Positions 9,159 through 17,580 of a stretch of 34,360 nucleotides of DNA are shown here, in pieces. Positions within the stretch are counted from its first letter, which is position 1. Every line of letters starts with the position of its first letter. The notes under the pieces are model-generated. The model saw nothing but the letters and a program-made list of their open reading frames with translations. It was not told where the DNA came from and made no database searches. Location: contig JAKONI010000378.1 of assembly GCA_022702015.1 (NCBI GenBank), forward strand, positions 1 through 34,360, read 5' to 3'. Made by a program: the position numbers and the translations under genes. This DNA comes from Beijerinckiaceae bacterium. GTDB lineage: Bacteria; Pseudomonadota; Alphaproteobacteria; Rhizobiales; Beijerinckiaceae.

Positions 9159-9818
9159 ATGGCCCAGCAAACCGTTACCGCGCTCTTCGACCGGTACGAG
9201 GACGCCAGCGCCGCCGTCGCCAAGCTCGAGGCAGGGGGCATCCCCCACGGCGACATCAGCCTCGTCGGCAACAACGAGGGCGACCGCAACGCCGGCCTCG
9301 CCGAGCCGCGCGGCCCGGCTCACACGGACACGGCGGAGAACGCCAAGGACGGCACCGGGACGGGGGCGACCCTCGGCACCGTCGTGGGTGGTGCGGCGGG
9401 CCTGCTCGCGGGTCTCGGCCTCGTGGCGATCCCCGGCGTCGGGCCGGTGGTTGCCGCCGGGTGGCTGGTGGCGACCCTGACGGGGGCCGGGATCGGCGCC
9501 GCGGCGGGGGGCCTGGCCGGCGCCCTCACGGGGGCCGGCATCAGTGAGCGCGACGCCCATGCCTACGGGGAAGGCGTCCGCCGGGGCGGCACGCTCGTCA
9601 CCGTCAAGGCCGACGAGGCCCGGGGCCCGATGGTGATGGATATCCTCGAGCAGCACGGCTCGGTCGATCTCGACCAGAAGGCGGCGGCCTGGGGCCAGGA
9701 CGGCTGGACTCCGCTCGCCTCCTCCGACACGGGCGCGGCCTCCGCCGCTCCGATGGGTGGCGTGCCCGCCGGCCGCACCCGCGTCCGCGCCTATCCCGGG
9801 GCCGGCGGCGGCATCTGA
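9159..9818 (+). CDS. General-stress-protein-17M-like protein with glycine-rich membrane segment
   Basis: ATG at 9159 after AAGGAG; 'TVTALFDRYEDASAAVAKLEAGGIPHGDISLVGNN' domain plus Gly/Ala-rich hydrophobic centre. Confidence 0.7.
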   Translation: MAQQTVTALFDRYEDASAAVAKLEAGGIPHGDISLVGNNEGDRNAGLAEPRGPAHTDTAENAKDGTGTGATLGTVVGGAAGLLAGLGLVAIPGVGPVVAAGWLVATLTGAGIGAAAGGLAGALTGAGISERDAHAYGEGVRRGGTLVTVKADEARGPMVMDILEQHGSVDLDQKAAAWGQDGWTPLASSDTGAASAAPMGGVPAGRTRVRAYPGAGGGI

Positions 9819-9826
9819 CGTCCTTC

Positions 9827-9854
9827 GGCGGGCCGGATCCCGATCCGGCCCGCC
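9827..9854 (+). terminator. Hairpin terminator candidate
   Basis: Perfect 13-bp stem GGCGGGCCGGATC-CC-GATCCGGCCCGCC, just after the 9818 stop; no T-tract. Confidence 0.55.
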
Positions 9855-9871
9855 TCATCGTGGTTGTGTCG

Positions 9872-9908
9872 CGATGCACAAATATTCGGAATAACGAATG
9901 GTGCATCG
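9872..9908. repeat. Imperfect palindrome CGATGCAC...ATTCG...CGAAT...GTGCATCG
   Basis: 8-bp outer arms (9872-9879 / 9901-9908) and 5-bp inner arms (9884-9888 / 9895-9899). Confidence 0.7.
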
Positions 9909-9910
9909 GA

Positions 9911-9924
9911 TTGAGTTAGATCAA
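9911..9924. promoter_or_regulatory. Candidate FNR/FixK-type box TTGAGTTAGATCAA
   Basis: TTGAG-N4-ATCAA, one mismatch from TTGAT-N4-ATCAA; in an AT-rich intergenic stretch upstream of the 10015 ORF. Confidence 0.55.
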
Positions 9925-10014
9925 AATTGTATGCATTAACCCCGTGGATGATCTTCGAGAACTATATCATACGTTGCAGGTTGGTGGGCACGCTCGCAAT
10001 CTCGGGGTGTGGTC

Positions 10015-10233
10015 ATGCCTCATTCGATATTCATTCGGGAACGCAAGGGTGACGAAGTGCGCCCGCCGGAACTGATCGCGCACGACATCGACAGCATCAG
10101 CTTGGCCAACCGGCTGGTGCGCCGGATCGCCAAGTCATGCCGTCTCAACGGCTACGACTGCGCCACCGGTCAGCGGTGGTTTCAGCACCGCAGCCAGGTC
10201 TTCGACATCTACCGCATGAAGACCGACGGCTGA
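10015..10233 (+). CDS. Small hypothetical protein
   Basis: ATG at 10015 (alternative GTG at 10009); 'ELIAHDIDSISLANRLVRRIAKSCRLNGYDCATGQRWFQ'. Confidence 0.55.
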   Translation: MPHSIFIRERKGDEVRPPELIAHDIDSISLANRLVRRIAKSCRLNGYDCATGQRWFQHRSQVFDIYRMKTDG

Positions 10234-10363
10234 GGCGTCGTAAGATCCGGGCGGGACGGTGCGAACTTTTTCGTGCCGTCCCGCCCCGGAACTGAAACCT
10301 TTCGGCTCCCTGCCTCCGTAGAGGCCCGCGACGCCCCAAGGGGTGCTTCGCACGGGAGCTACG

Positions 10364-10918
10364 ATGTCCAAGACCCTTCTCCGCCTCGCCCTCGGCCTCA
10401 GCCTCGGCCTCGCCGCGGCCCCCGCCCTCGCCAAGAACCCGATGGTCGGCGGCGCGCCGATGTACGCGAACAAGACGATCGTCGAGAACGCCGTCAACTC
10501 GAAGGATCACACCACCCTGGTGGCGGCCGTGAAGGCGGCGGGCCTCGTCGACACCCTGTCCGGCCCCGGCCCCTTCACCGTCTTCGCGCCGACCAACGCC
10601 GCCTTCGCCAAGCTGCCGGCGGGCACCGTCGAGTCCCTGGTGCAGCCGCAGAACAAGGCGCAGCTCACCGCCATCCTGACCTACCACGTCGTGCCGGGCG
10701 TCTACACGTCCAAGCAGCTGATGCGGCTCGTCAAGGAAGGCGGCGGCGAGGCCCAGCTCAAGACCGTCCAGGGCGAGCCCCTCGTCGTCACGGTGGCGCG
10801 GGGCGGCAAGGGCCTCGACGTCACCGACACCAAGGGCAACGTCGCCCGCGTCACCATCCCGAACGTGATGCAGTCGAACGGCGTCATCCACGTCGTCAAC
10901 GCGGTGCTGATGCCCTGA
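10364..10918 (+). CDS. Exported fasciclin domain protein
   Basis: Signal peptide; 'TLVAAVKAAGLVDTLSGPGPFTVFAPTNAAFAKLPAGTVESL', 'LTYHVVPG', 'GVIHVVNAVLMP' are FAS1 signatures. Confidence 0.93.
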   Translation: MSKTLLRLALGLSLGLAAAPALAKNPMVGGAPMYANKTIVENAVNSKDHTTLVAAVKAAGLVDTLSGPGPFTVFAPTNAAFAKLPAGTVESLVQPQNKAQLTAILTYHVVPGVYTSKQLMRLVKEGGGEAQLKTVQGEPLVVTVARGGKGLDVTDTKGNVARVTIPNVMQSNGVIHVVNAVLMP

Positions 10919-10928
10919 TAGGGCCGAA

Positions 10929-10968
10929 GCGGCGCCTCCCGGGATCCAGGGATCCAAGGGGGCGCCGC
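10929..10968. terminator. Hairpin between convergent fasciclin and anti-sigma genes
   Basis: GCGGCGCC (10929-10936) / GGCGCCGC (10961-10968) inverted repeat. Confidence 0.4.
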
Positions 10969-10994
10969 GCCCCATCCGTTTCGACCTGTCGGAG

Positions 10995-11741
10995 TCACTC
11001 GCGCACGAGGCGCCCCGAATAGACCACCGGCCCGGTGGGCGAGCCCGTGGGGGATCCGCCCTTCGGCTCCACGGAGACCGCCAGGGTCGCGCCCTCGGTG
11101 GCGCCCCGCACGGCGGCCGGCAGGGCGGCCGGCAGGGACAGGCGGTCGGCCTCGGTCAGCAAGCCGAGCGAGCGCGGCGGGGCGTTCGCCCCCACGTACC
11201 AGAGTTGCAGGCTGCGATCCGGCGGCGCCTCGGCGGCGAGGCTGCGGACCTGCACCGACCCGTCCGCGAGATCCACCCGGACGATCAGGGCCGGCAGGGC
11301 CCCTCCCCGGTCGACCACCGCCAGGTACTGCCGCCCGTCCACCCCGGGGCGCGGCACCGCGATGAAGAGGGCGAGGCCGGCGGCCAGCGCCCCGGCGACC
11401 CCCGCCGCGATCCGCCAGCGCCGCAGGCCGCGCTCCAGCCGCAGGAGGCGCGCGCCGCCATCCCCGGACGGGGAACGGGCGCCCGGCGGGCCGCCGATCC
11501 GCTCCTCGATGCCCCGCCAGACCCGGGGGGCCGGCTCCAGCCCGGGGATGGATCCGGCCAGGGGGGCGAGGCGGATCTCCCATCCGGCCACGAGGGCGCG
11601 CAGCGACGCATCCCCCTCCAGGGCGCGGGCGAAGGCCGCCCGTTCGGTCGCGGTGAGGGTGCCGAGCACGTATTCCCCGGCGGTCCCCGCGGGATCCTCC
11701 GCCCAGAAGGCCACCCCTCCCCCCTCCGTTCCGCCGCTCAT
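10995..11741 (-). CDS. Anti-sigma factor, RskA-like
   Basis: 'AGEYVLGTLTATERAAFARAL', single TM, RskA C-terminal-like 'RSLQLWYVGANAPPRSLGLL', 'LAVSVEPKGGSPTGSPTGPVVYSG'. Confidence 0.9.
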   Translation of the reverse strand: MSGGTEGGGVAFWAEDPAGTAGEYVLGTLTATERAAFARALEGDASLRALVAGWEIRLAPLAGSIPGLEPAPRVWRGIEERIGGPPGARSPSGDGGARLLRLERGLRRWRIAAGVAGALAAGLALFIAVPRPGVDGRQYLAVVDRGGALPALIVRVDLADGSVQVRSLAAEAPPDRSLQLWYVGANAPPRSLGLLTEADRLSLPAALPAAVRGATEGATLAVSVEPKGGSPTGSPTGPVVYSGRLVRE

Positions 11742-12298
11742 GCCGCCTCCAGGCAGCCGCGCAGGCTGAGGAGGCCGCGACGCAGCCAAGTCTTGATCGT
11801 GTTCACCGGCCGGTCGTGCCGGGCGGCCAGCTCCTCCCGCGACCAGCCCTCGCAATAGGCCAGCACGAGGCAGTCGCGCCGGTCCGCCTCCACCGTGTCC
11901 AGACACCGGGCCAGGGCGTCACGGCGGGCGAGGTCGTCCTCGCCGTCACCCGTGTCGGCGAGGCGCTCTAGGAAACCCTCCTCCACGGGGGTCAGGCGGG
12001 CCGCCTTCTCCTGGCGCACCCGGTCGATCGCCTTGTGCCGGGTGATCGCCCCGAGCCAGGTCAGCGGCGGGCCGGCCTGGGGATCGTAGCGGTCCGCCCG
12101 CTGCCACACGCTCACGAACACCTCCTGCAACGCATCCTCGGCGGCGTCCCGGTCCCGGAGGATACGGTGGAGGATCCCGAGAAGTTTCGGGGCGGTGGCC
12201 TCGTAGAGCGAACGGAGGGCCAGCCGGTCGCCCCCGGCCACCCGCGCGATCAGCCGCGCGAGATCCGCCTCCCTCGGCATGGTCCCGTTCGACACCAC
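11738..12298 (-). CDS. ECF-family RNA polymerase sigma factor (RpoE/SigK-like)
   Basis: Sigma-70 region 2 'RDAAEDALQEVFVSVWQRADRYDP' and region 4 HTH 'GWSREELAARHDRPVNTIKTWLRRGL'; 4-bp overlap with anti-sigma gene. Start could be ATG at 12280. Confidence 0.92.
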   Translation of the reverse strand: MVSNGTMPREADLARLIARVAGGDRLALRSLYEATAPKLLGILHRILRDRDAAEDALQEVFVSVWQRADRYDPQAGPPLTWLGAITRHKAIDRVRQEKAARLTPVEEGFLERLADTGDGEDDLARRDALARCLDTVEADRRDCLVLAYCEGWSREELAARHDRPVNTIKTWLRRGLLSLRGCLEAA

Positions 12299-12510
12299 TC
12301 GTCCCCCGCGCCCGCCCCGGCTTTTCCAGATGCAATAGCACGTTTTCCGGTGGCGGCCCCGCCCCGCCGGGGCGGCGCGGAGATGGGTTCTACGGGGCGG
12401 CGGGCGGTGGCATCATGGCGGGGGCACCCCCGAATCCCCAGGCGGTGTCCCGTGCGGACGATCCCTCCGATCCCGTGTTCCAGAGGCGGTCCCTCGGGGC
12501 CGATTCAGCC

Positions 12511-13923
12511 ATGCGCCGTCACCGCTACGCCAAGATCGTCGCCACCGTCGGCCCGGCGACGAACACCCCCGAGGGGTTGAAGGCCCTGTTCCTGGCCGGC
12601 GTCGACACCTTCCGCCTCAACTTCAGCCACGGGACGCATGGCGACCACGCGGCGGTCCACGCCGCCATCCGCGCCCTTGAGGCGGAGGTCGGGCGTCCCA
12701 TCGGCATCCTCCAGGACCTCCAGGGGCCGAAGATCCGCATCGGCACCCTGCGCGACGGGCGCCTGGATGTCGCCGCCGGCGAGCGCGTCCGCTTCGTGCT
12801 GGAGGGAACGGAGGGCGACCGGGACGCGGTCCCCCTGCCCCACCCGGAGATCTTCGCCGCCGTCGTGCCGGGCCAGGATCTGCTGATCGACGACGGCCGG
12901 GTGCGGGTGCGGGTGGTGGGGATCGAGACCGCCGCCCTCGTGGCGGAGGTGATCACCGGCGGCACGCTCTCGAACCGCAAGGGGGTGAACCTGCCCGGCA
13001 CCCTCCTCGACCTCTCGCCCCTGACCCCCAAGGACCGGGCCGACCTCGCCTTCGGGCTGGACCTCGGGGTCGACTGGGTGGCCCTGTCCTTCGTCCAGAA
13101 GCCCTCGGACGTGATCGAGGCGCGGGGCCTGGTCGGCGACCGGGCCGGACTGATGACCAAGATCGAGAAGCCCCAGGCGCTGGAGCGGATCGAGGACATC
13201 ATCCGCCTCTCGGACGCGGTGATGGTGGCCCGGGGGGACCTCGGCGTCGAGATCCCGCACGAGGACGTGCCCGGCCGCCAGAAGGAGTTGATCCGGGCCT
13301 GCCGGCTGGCCGTGAAGCCGGTGGTGGTGGCGACCCAGATGCTCGATTCGATGGTCAACGCCCCGGCCCCGACCCGGGCCGAGGCCTCGGACGTGGCCAC
13401 CGCCATCTACGACGGCGCCGACGCGGTGATGCTCTCGGCGGAATCCGCCACCGGCCGCTACCCCGTCGAGGCGGTGTCGATGATGGACCGGATCATCCGC
13501 AGCGTCGAAGGGCACAAGCTCTACCACTCGATCATCGCCGCCTCGGAGCCCGGGGAGGAGGAGACCCCGCCCCACGCCGTGGCCACCGCCACCGCGACCC
13601 TGGCCGAGGCGGTCCATGCGAGCGTGATCGTGGCCTATACCGCCAGCGGCACCACCGCCGCCCGCGTCGCCCGGAAACGCCCGGCGGTGCCGATCCTGGC
13701 GCTCACCCCGGACCTCGGCACCTCGCGCCGCCTCAGCCTGCTCTGGGGGGCGCACAGCGTCCGCACCGACGACGTGAACTCCTACGAGGAGATGACCAGC
13801 GACGCCTGCCGCCATGCCCAGGAGGAGGGCTTCGCCAAGCCGCACGACCTCATCGTCACCGCCGCCGGCATCCCGTTCCACACCACCGGCAATACCAACA
13901 ACATCCGCATCATCCAGGTCTGA
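12511..13923 (+). CDS. pyk: Pyruvate kinase
   Basis: 'RYAKIVATVGPAT', 'RLNFSHG', 'LQGPKIRIG', 'MVARGDLGVEIP', 'VATQMLDSM', 'DAVMLSAESATGRYPVEAVSMM'. Confidence 0.97.
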   Translation: MRRHRYAKIVATVGPATNTPEGLKALFLAGVDTFRLNFSHGTHGDHAAVHAAIRALEAEVGRPIGILQDLQGPKIRIGTLRDGRLDVAAGERVRFVLEGTEGDRDAVPLPHPEIFAAVVPGQDLLIDDGRVRVRVVGIETAALVAEVITGGTLSNRKGVNLPGTLLDLSPLTPKDRADLAFGLDLGVDWVALSFVQKPSDVIEARGLVGDRAGLMTKIEKPQALERIEDIIRLSDAVMVARGDLGVEIPHEDVPGRQKELIRACRLAVKPVVVATQMLDSMVNAPAPTRAEASDVATAIYDGADAVMLSAESATGRYPVEAVSMMDRIIRSVEGHKLYHSIIAASEPGEEETPPHAVATATATLAEAVHASVIVAYTASGTTAARVARKRPAVPILALTPDLGTSRRLSLLWGAHSVRTDDVNSYEEMTSDACRHAQEEGFAKPHDLIVTAAGIPFHTTGNTNNIRIIQV

Positions 13924-13924
13924 G

Positions 13925-13944
13925 CGCCGCCAGGGTGGGCGGCG
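13925..13944 (+). terminator. Hairpin after pyk
   Basis: CGCCGCC-AGGGTG-GGCGGCG immediately after the stop codon. Confidence 0.45.
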
Positions 13945-14306
13945 TACCACTTTCGGCTGAGGTAAATTGGGATGTGCTTACCCGCTCGTTGACGCGATGC
14001 GCGACCGTGTCCCCGGCTTGCCCGCCCCCTCGCGGGGGTATCGCCCCGCCCCCGCCAAGTCGCCCCCCGGGCGCCACGGGGGCGGGAGGCCGTTGGATTC
14101 GCGGCGCTTTCCGGCGCGGCGCCGCCCGCCGAGCCAACGGGCGGAGGGAGACGCCTAATCCTTGCCGACGCGGCGGATAGTCTCTTGAGCGCGGACGGGA
14201 GACCCGATCGACCCGAGTTACGCAGATGATCTGAAGTTCTTGATTCACCGAAGTTTAAACGTTCTCGGGCGGACTACTTCAACGCTTCTGTCGCTGGATC
14301 CGCCTT

Positions 14307-15845
14307 ATGGCCGCGCTCGACCTCACCGGTTACCACCTGACGTTCGACGACGAATTCAACACCCGCAGCATCTCGCAAGCCGCGGGCGCCACCACCTGGG
14401 GGGATATCCGCTCGGAATGGCGCTACGACGCCAAGTCGGACATCGGCTTCGGCCACTCGTCCTTCATGGATCCCAGCTCCGGCTACGACCCGTTCAACGT
14501 CAGCGGCGGTGCCCTCAAGATCACGGCGGTGCCGGACCGGACCGCGTTCGGTTACCCCGGCAGCTGGGAATCGGGTCTGGTGACCACCCAGGGCAGCTTC
14601 TCGCAGACCTACGGCTACTTCGAGGTGCGGGCCAACTTTTCGAACCAGGCCGGGGCCTGGGATGCGTTCTGGATGATGCCCGACAAGCAGGTCCCCGACC
14701 CCTACAAGGCGGGGAACTGGCAGGAGCTCGACGTCGTCGAGCATTACGGCGCGGACCCCAAGAGCGTCTACAGCAACATCCACACCACCGACCCGCAGAA
14801 CGGCGTGGCGTGGCAGGACAACCGGCAAGTCTACAGCCAGATGTCGCAGCCGTCCGGCTATCACACCTACGGGGTGAACTGGCAGGCGGACTCCATCAGC
14901 TTCTACGTGGACGGCCAGCTGATGGGGAAGCAGGCGACCCCCTCGGACATGCACGGTCCGATGTACCTGCTCCTCGATCTGGCGACGAACGGCGACGCGG
15001 ATAAGGCCGGTACGCCGATCTCGTCCCTGATCGATTACGTGCGGGTCTACTCCAACGATCCGCACAATGCGGCGGTGGCGCAGCAGACGGTGTCCTCGCC
15101 CGACGGCAAGGATCCCGGCCTCTACGGTGCCGTGGCAGCGACCACTGCGACGACCACGGCGGTGGCGGCGCCCAACCCGCCCGCGAGCCCGGCGGTGGCC
15201 ACGACCACCGAGAGCGCCGCCTTCGCCGGCAGCGGGTACCTCGCCGTCAACGGCGACGTCGCCAAGGCGGGCTTGGACGCCCTCACCCATTACCATCAAT
15301 TCGGCTGGAAGGAGGGCCGCGATCCCTCTGCCACCTTCGACACGCATCTCTACCTGATGCACAATCCCGACGTGAAGGCCGCCGGGATCGACCCGTTCGA
15401 GCACTATCTCCAGTCCGGGCAGGCGGAGGGGCGGCAATCCTATGCCACGATCGGCGCGGCCTCCAGCATCACCCACGGTTCCTTCGATCCCGAATACTAC
15501 CTGCTCGCCAACCCGGACGTCGCCAAGGCGGCGAGCGTGGCGGGCGGGGATTCCCTCGCCTTCGCCTATCAGCACTACGCCACCAACGGCTGGCAGGAGC
15601 ACCGGAACGGCGACGCCTACTTCGACGCGGCCTACTACCTCGCGCAGAATCCCGACGTGGCGGCGTCCCATGTCGATCCCCTCGCCCACTACGACAACTT
15701 CGGGTGGAAGGAGGGGCGCAACCCCTCCGCCGGGTTCAACACGAAGGCGTATCTCGCCGCCAACCCCGACGTGGCGGCCGCCCATATCGATCCGCTGACC
15801 CACTACCTCCAGCACGGGGCGGATGAGGGCCGCCACCTCAGCTGA
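14307..15845 (+). CDS. GH16 family endo-beta-glucanase-like hydrolase with C-terminal repeat domain
   Basis: Catalytic ExDxxE motif 'ELDVVEHYG'; 'GYFEVRANF', 'YGVNWQADSISFYVDG'; C-terminal repeats from about 15222; no classical signal peptide. Confidence 0.9.
   Translation: MAALDLTGYHLTFDDEFNTRSISQAAGATTWGDIRSEWRYDAKSDIGFGHSSFMDPSSGYDPFNVSGGALKITAVPDRTAFGYPGSWESGLVTTQGSFSQTYGYFEVRANFSNQAGAWDAFWMMPDKQVPDPYKAGNWQELDVVEHYGADPKSVYSNIHTTDPQNGVAWQDNRQVYSQMSQPSGYHTYGVNWQADSISFYVDGQLMGKQATPSDMHGPMYLLLDLATNGDADKAGTPISSLIDYVRVYSNDPHNAAVAQQTVSSPDGKDPGLYGAVAATTATTTAVAAPNPPASPAVATTTESAAFAGSGYLAVNGDVAKAGLDALTHYHQFGWKEGRDPSATFDTHLYLMHNPDVKAAGIDPFEHYLQSGQAEGRQSYATIGAASSITHGSFDPEYYLLANPDVAKAASVAGGDSLAFAYQHYATNGWQEHRNGDAYFDAAYYLAQNPDVAASHVDPLAHYDNFGWKEGRNPSAGFNTKAYLAANPDVAAAHIDPLTHYLQHGADEGRHLS
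15222..15842 (+). repeat. Five degenerate protein repeats 'F-x3-YLxxNPDVAAAxxDPLxHYxxxGWKEGRxPSA'
   Basis: Units: FAGSGYLAVNGDV..., FDTHLYLMHNPDV..., FDPEYYLLANPDV..., FDAAYYLAQNPDV..., FNTKAYLAANPDV.... Confidence 0.85.
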
Positions 15846-15853
15846 GCCTCGCC

Positions 15854-15880
15854 CCGGGCCGGTGGCAGGGTCCGGCCCGG
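15854..15880 (+). terminator. Hairpin after GH16 gene
   Basis: CCGGGCCGG / CCGGCCCGG inverted repeat. Confidence 0.4.
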
Positions 15881-15953
15881 CGTGGCGCATCGGCGCGCCC
15901 CGCAACCCCGGCCATGCCCCGTCGTTCTCGCCGGGAACGTGGAAGGGGTGCTG

Positions 15954-16964
15954 ATGGCGCGGGTGGCAGTGGTGACGGGGGGCACGGCCGGGATCGGCCT
16001 CGCCACCGCGCAACGTTTCGCGGCCAAAGGCTGGGCCGTGGCGGTGATCGCCCGGGACGAAGGGCGCCTGCGTCAGGCGGAGGAACTCCTCGCCCGGCAC
16101 GGCCGTCCGGTCCTCGCCATTTCGGCGGACGTGGCCGATGCCGCCGCGATCGACGCGGCGGCGGCGCGGATCGAGGCGGAGCTGGGGCCGATCCGGGCCT
16201 GGGTCAACAACGCCATGTCGACGGTGGTGAGTCCCGCCGACCGGATCAGCCCCGCCGAGTACCTGCGGGTGACCGAGACGACCTATCTCAGCCAGGTCTA
16301 CGGGACGCTGGCCGCCCTCCGCCACATGAAGCCCCGCAACCGGGGGGCGATCATTCAGGTCTCCTCCGGCCTGGGCATCCGGGCGGCGCCCCTCCAGGCG
16401 GCCTATTGCGGGGCGAAGTTCGCGGTCTCGGGTTTCACCGATGCCCTGCGGTGCGAACTCATCCATGACCGCGTGGACGTGACCCTCAGCGTCATCTACC
16501 TGCCGGCGGTGAACACACCCCAGTTCGGCTGGGCGCGGACCCGCACCGGGCGGGGGCAGAACGCCCCCGATCCCGTCTTCGACCCCCGGCTCTGCGCCGA
16601 GGCCATCCTCTCGGCGGTGGAGTCCCCGCAGCGCGAGGTCTGGGTCGGCCGCACCTCCGTGATGATGGCCGCCGCCCAGGCCCTGGCCCCCGGCCTCGCC
16701 GACCGGCGGGCGGCCTCGATGTGGGACGCGCAACTGGAGGAGGCCGAGCGGCCCGACCGGACCGGCAACCTCTTCGAGCCCGCGCCGGGGGAGGCCGCCA
16801 TCGACGGGCGGTTCACGTCCCGCACCCGCTCGACCCGCCGGGAATACTTTACGAGCCGCGAGCGCGACCTCCTCGTGGCGGGGGTGGCCGGCATCGCCGT
16901 CCTCGGACTCGCCGGCGCGGTGGCGGCGACACGGACGCCCCGCCGCCTCCTCTCCCGGCGGTAA
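15954..16964 (+). CDS. SDR family oxidoreductase with C-terminal TM tail
   Basis: 'VVTGGTAGIGLATAQRFA' (TGxxxGIG), 'NNAMST', 'YCGAKFAVSGF' (YxxxK); C-terminal hydrophobic helix. Confidence 0.92.
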   Translation: MARVAVVTGGTAGIGLATAQRFAAKGWAVAVIARDEGRLRQAEELLARHGRPVLAISADVADAAAIDAAAARIEAELGPIRAWVNNAMSTVVSPADRISPAEYLRVTETTYLSQVYGTLAALRHMKPRNRGAIIQVSSGLGIRAAPLQAAYCGAKFAVSGFTDALRCELIHDRVDVTLSVIYLPAVNTPQFGWARTRTGRGQNAPDPVFDPRLCAEAILSAVESPQREVWVGRTSVMMAAAQALAPGLADRRAASMWDAQLEEAERPDRTGNLFEPAPGEAAIDGRFTSRTRSTRREYFTSRERDLLVAGVAGIAVLGLAGAVAATRTPRRLLSRR

Positions 16965-16978
16965 CGGGACCCGCCGCG

Positions 16979-17242
16979 TCAGCGGTTGCCGGGCTGCCCC
17001 GTCGTCCCGGCGGGCTTGCTCCCCGAGCCGGCATCGTTCGCGCCGGTGCTGTTCGTCGTGCCGGAGCGGCTCATTCCGCCCGTGGAGGGGCCGCTGCCCG
17101 CCGCCCCCGGCGAGGAGCCCGATCCGGCATCGCTCGGCCCGGTGCTGTTGGCGGTGCCCGAGCGGCTCGCGCCGCCCTCGGCGGCCAGCGCCGGGCCGGC
17201 GAGGAGAAGGGTGGCGGCGAGGGCGATGTACGACGGTCTCAT
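16979..17242 (-). CDS. Small exported Ser/Gly-rich protein
   Basis: Signal peptide 'MRPSYIALAATLLLAGPALAAEG'; duplicated 'SRSGTxNSTGxxDAGSGS' module. Confidence 0.6.
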   Translation of the reverse strand: MRPSYIALAATLLLAGPALAAEGGASRSGTANSTGPSDAGSGSSPGAAGSGPSTGGMSRSGTTNSTGANDAGSGSKPAGTTGQPGNR

Positions 17243-17385
17243 GGGCGGTCTCCCTGGGTCCGCCGGTCTGACCCGAAGGGACGCCGGCGTCTCAAGGGCA
17301 ATCACCCCCGCGTCACACCGTTCCTGGCGGAGTGGGATCGAAGCACATCCGCCGCCGTCGATCGGCTCGTTCGAGGCACGCCCGC

Positions 17386-17580
17386 ATGTCCGACCCGGCC
17401 TACTCCCCCATCACGGTGAGCACCGGGGGCCGCCACGCCCGGGAGTGCGGCGACACGATCGACGCCAAGCCCTATCCTCAGGGCTCGGGGCGGCACCGCA
17501 GCTGGCGGCGGGGCTACGAAAGGGTGGACGGGGAGGCCGAGGCCACCCTCGGCCCGGATACGCTCGGCGACGACGCATAG
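17386..17580 (+). CDS. Small hypothetical protein
   Basis: 'MSDPAYSPITVSTGGRHARECGDTIDAKPYPQGSGRH'; overlaps the 3' end of the opposing oxidase gene. Confidence 0.4.
   Translation: MSDPAYSPITVSTGGRHARECGDTIDAKPYPQGSGRHRSWRRGYERVDGEAEATLGPDTLGDDA

Noticed and set aside
10240-10363. ECF-type promoter before the fasciclin gene
   Set aside because: GGAAC and CGTA elements are present but spacing does not match a known consensus; not convincing by eye.
12505-13950. 481-aa minus-strand ORF
   Set aside because: Antisense to pyruvate kinase, an unambiguous gene.
14274-16733. 819-aa minus-strand ORF
   Set aside because: Shadow across both the GH16 and SDR genes; spans two well-supported genes on the other strand.
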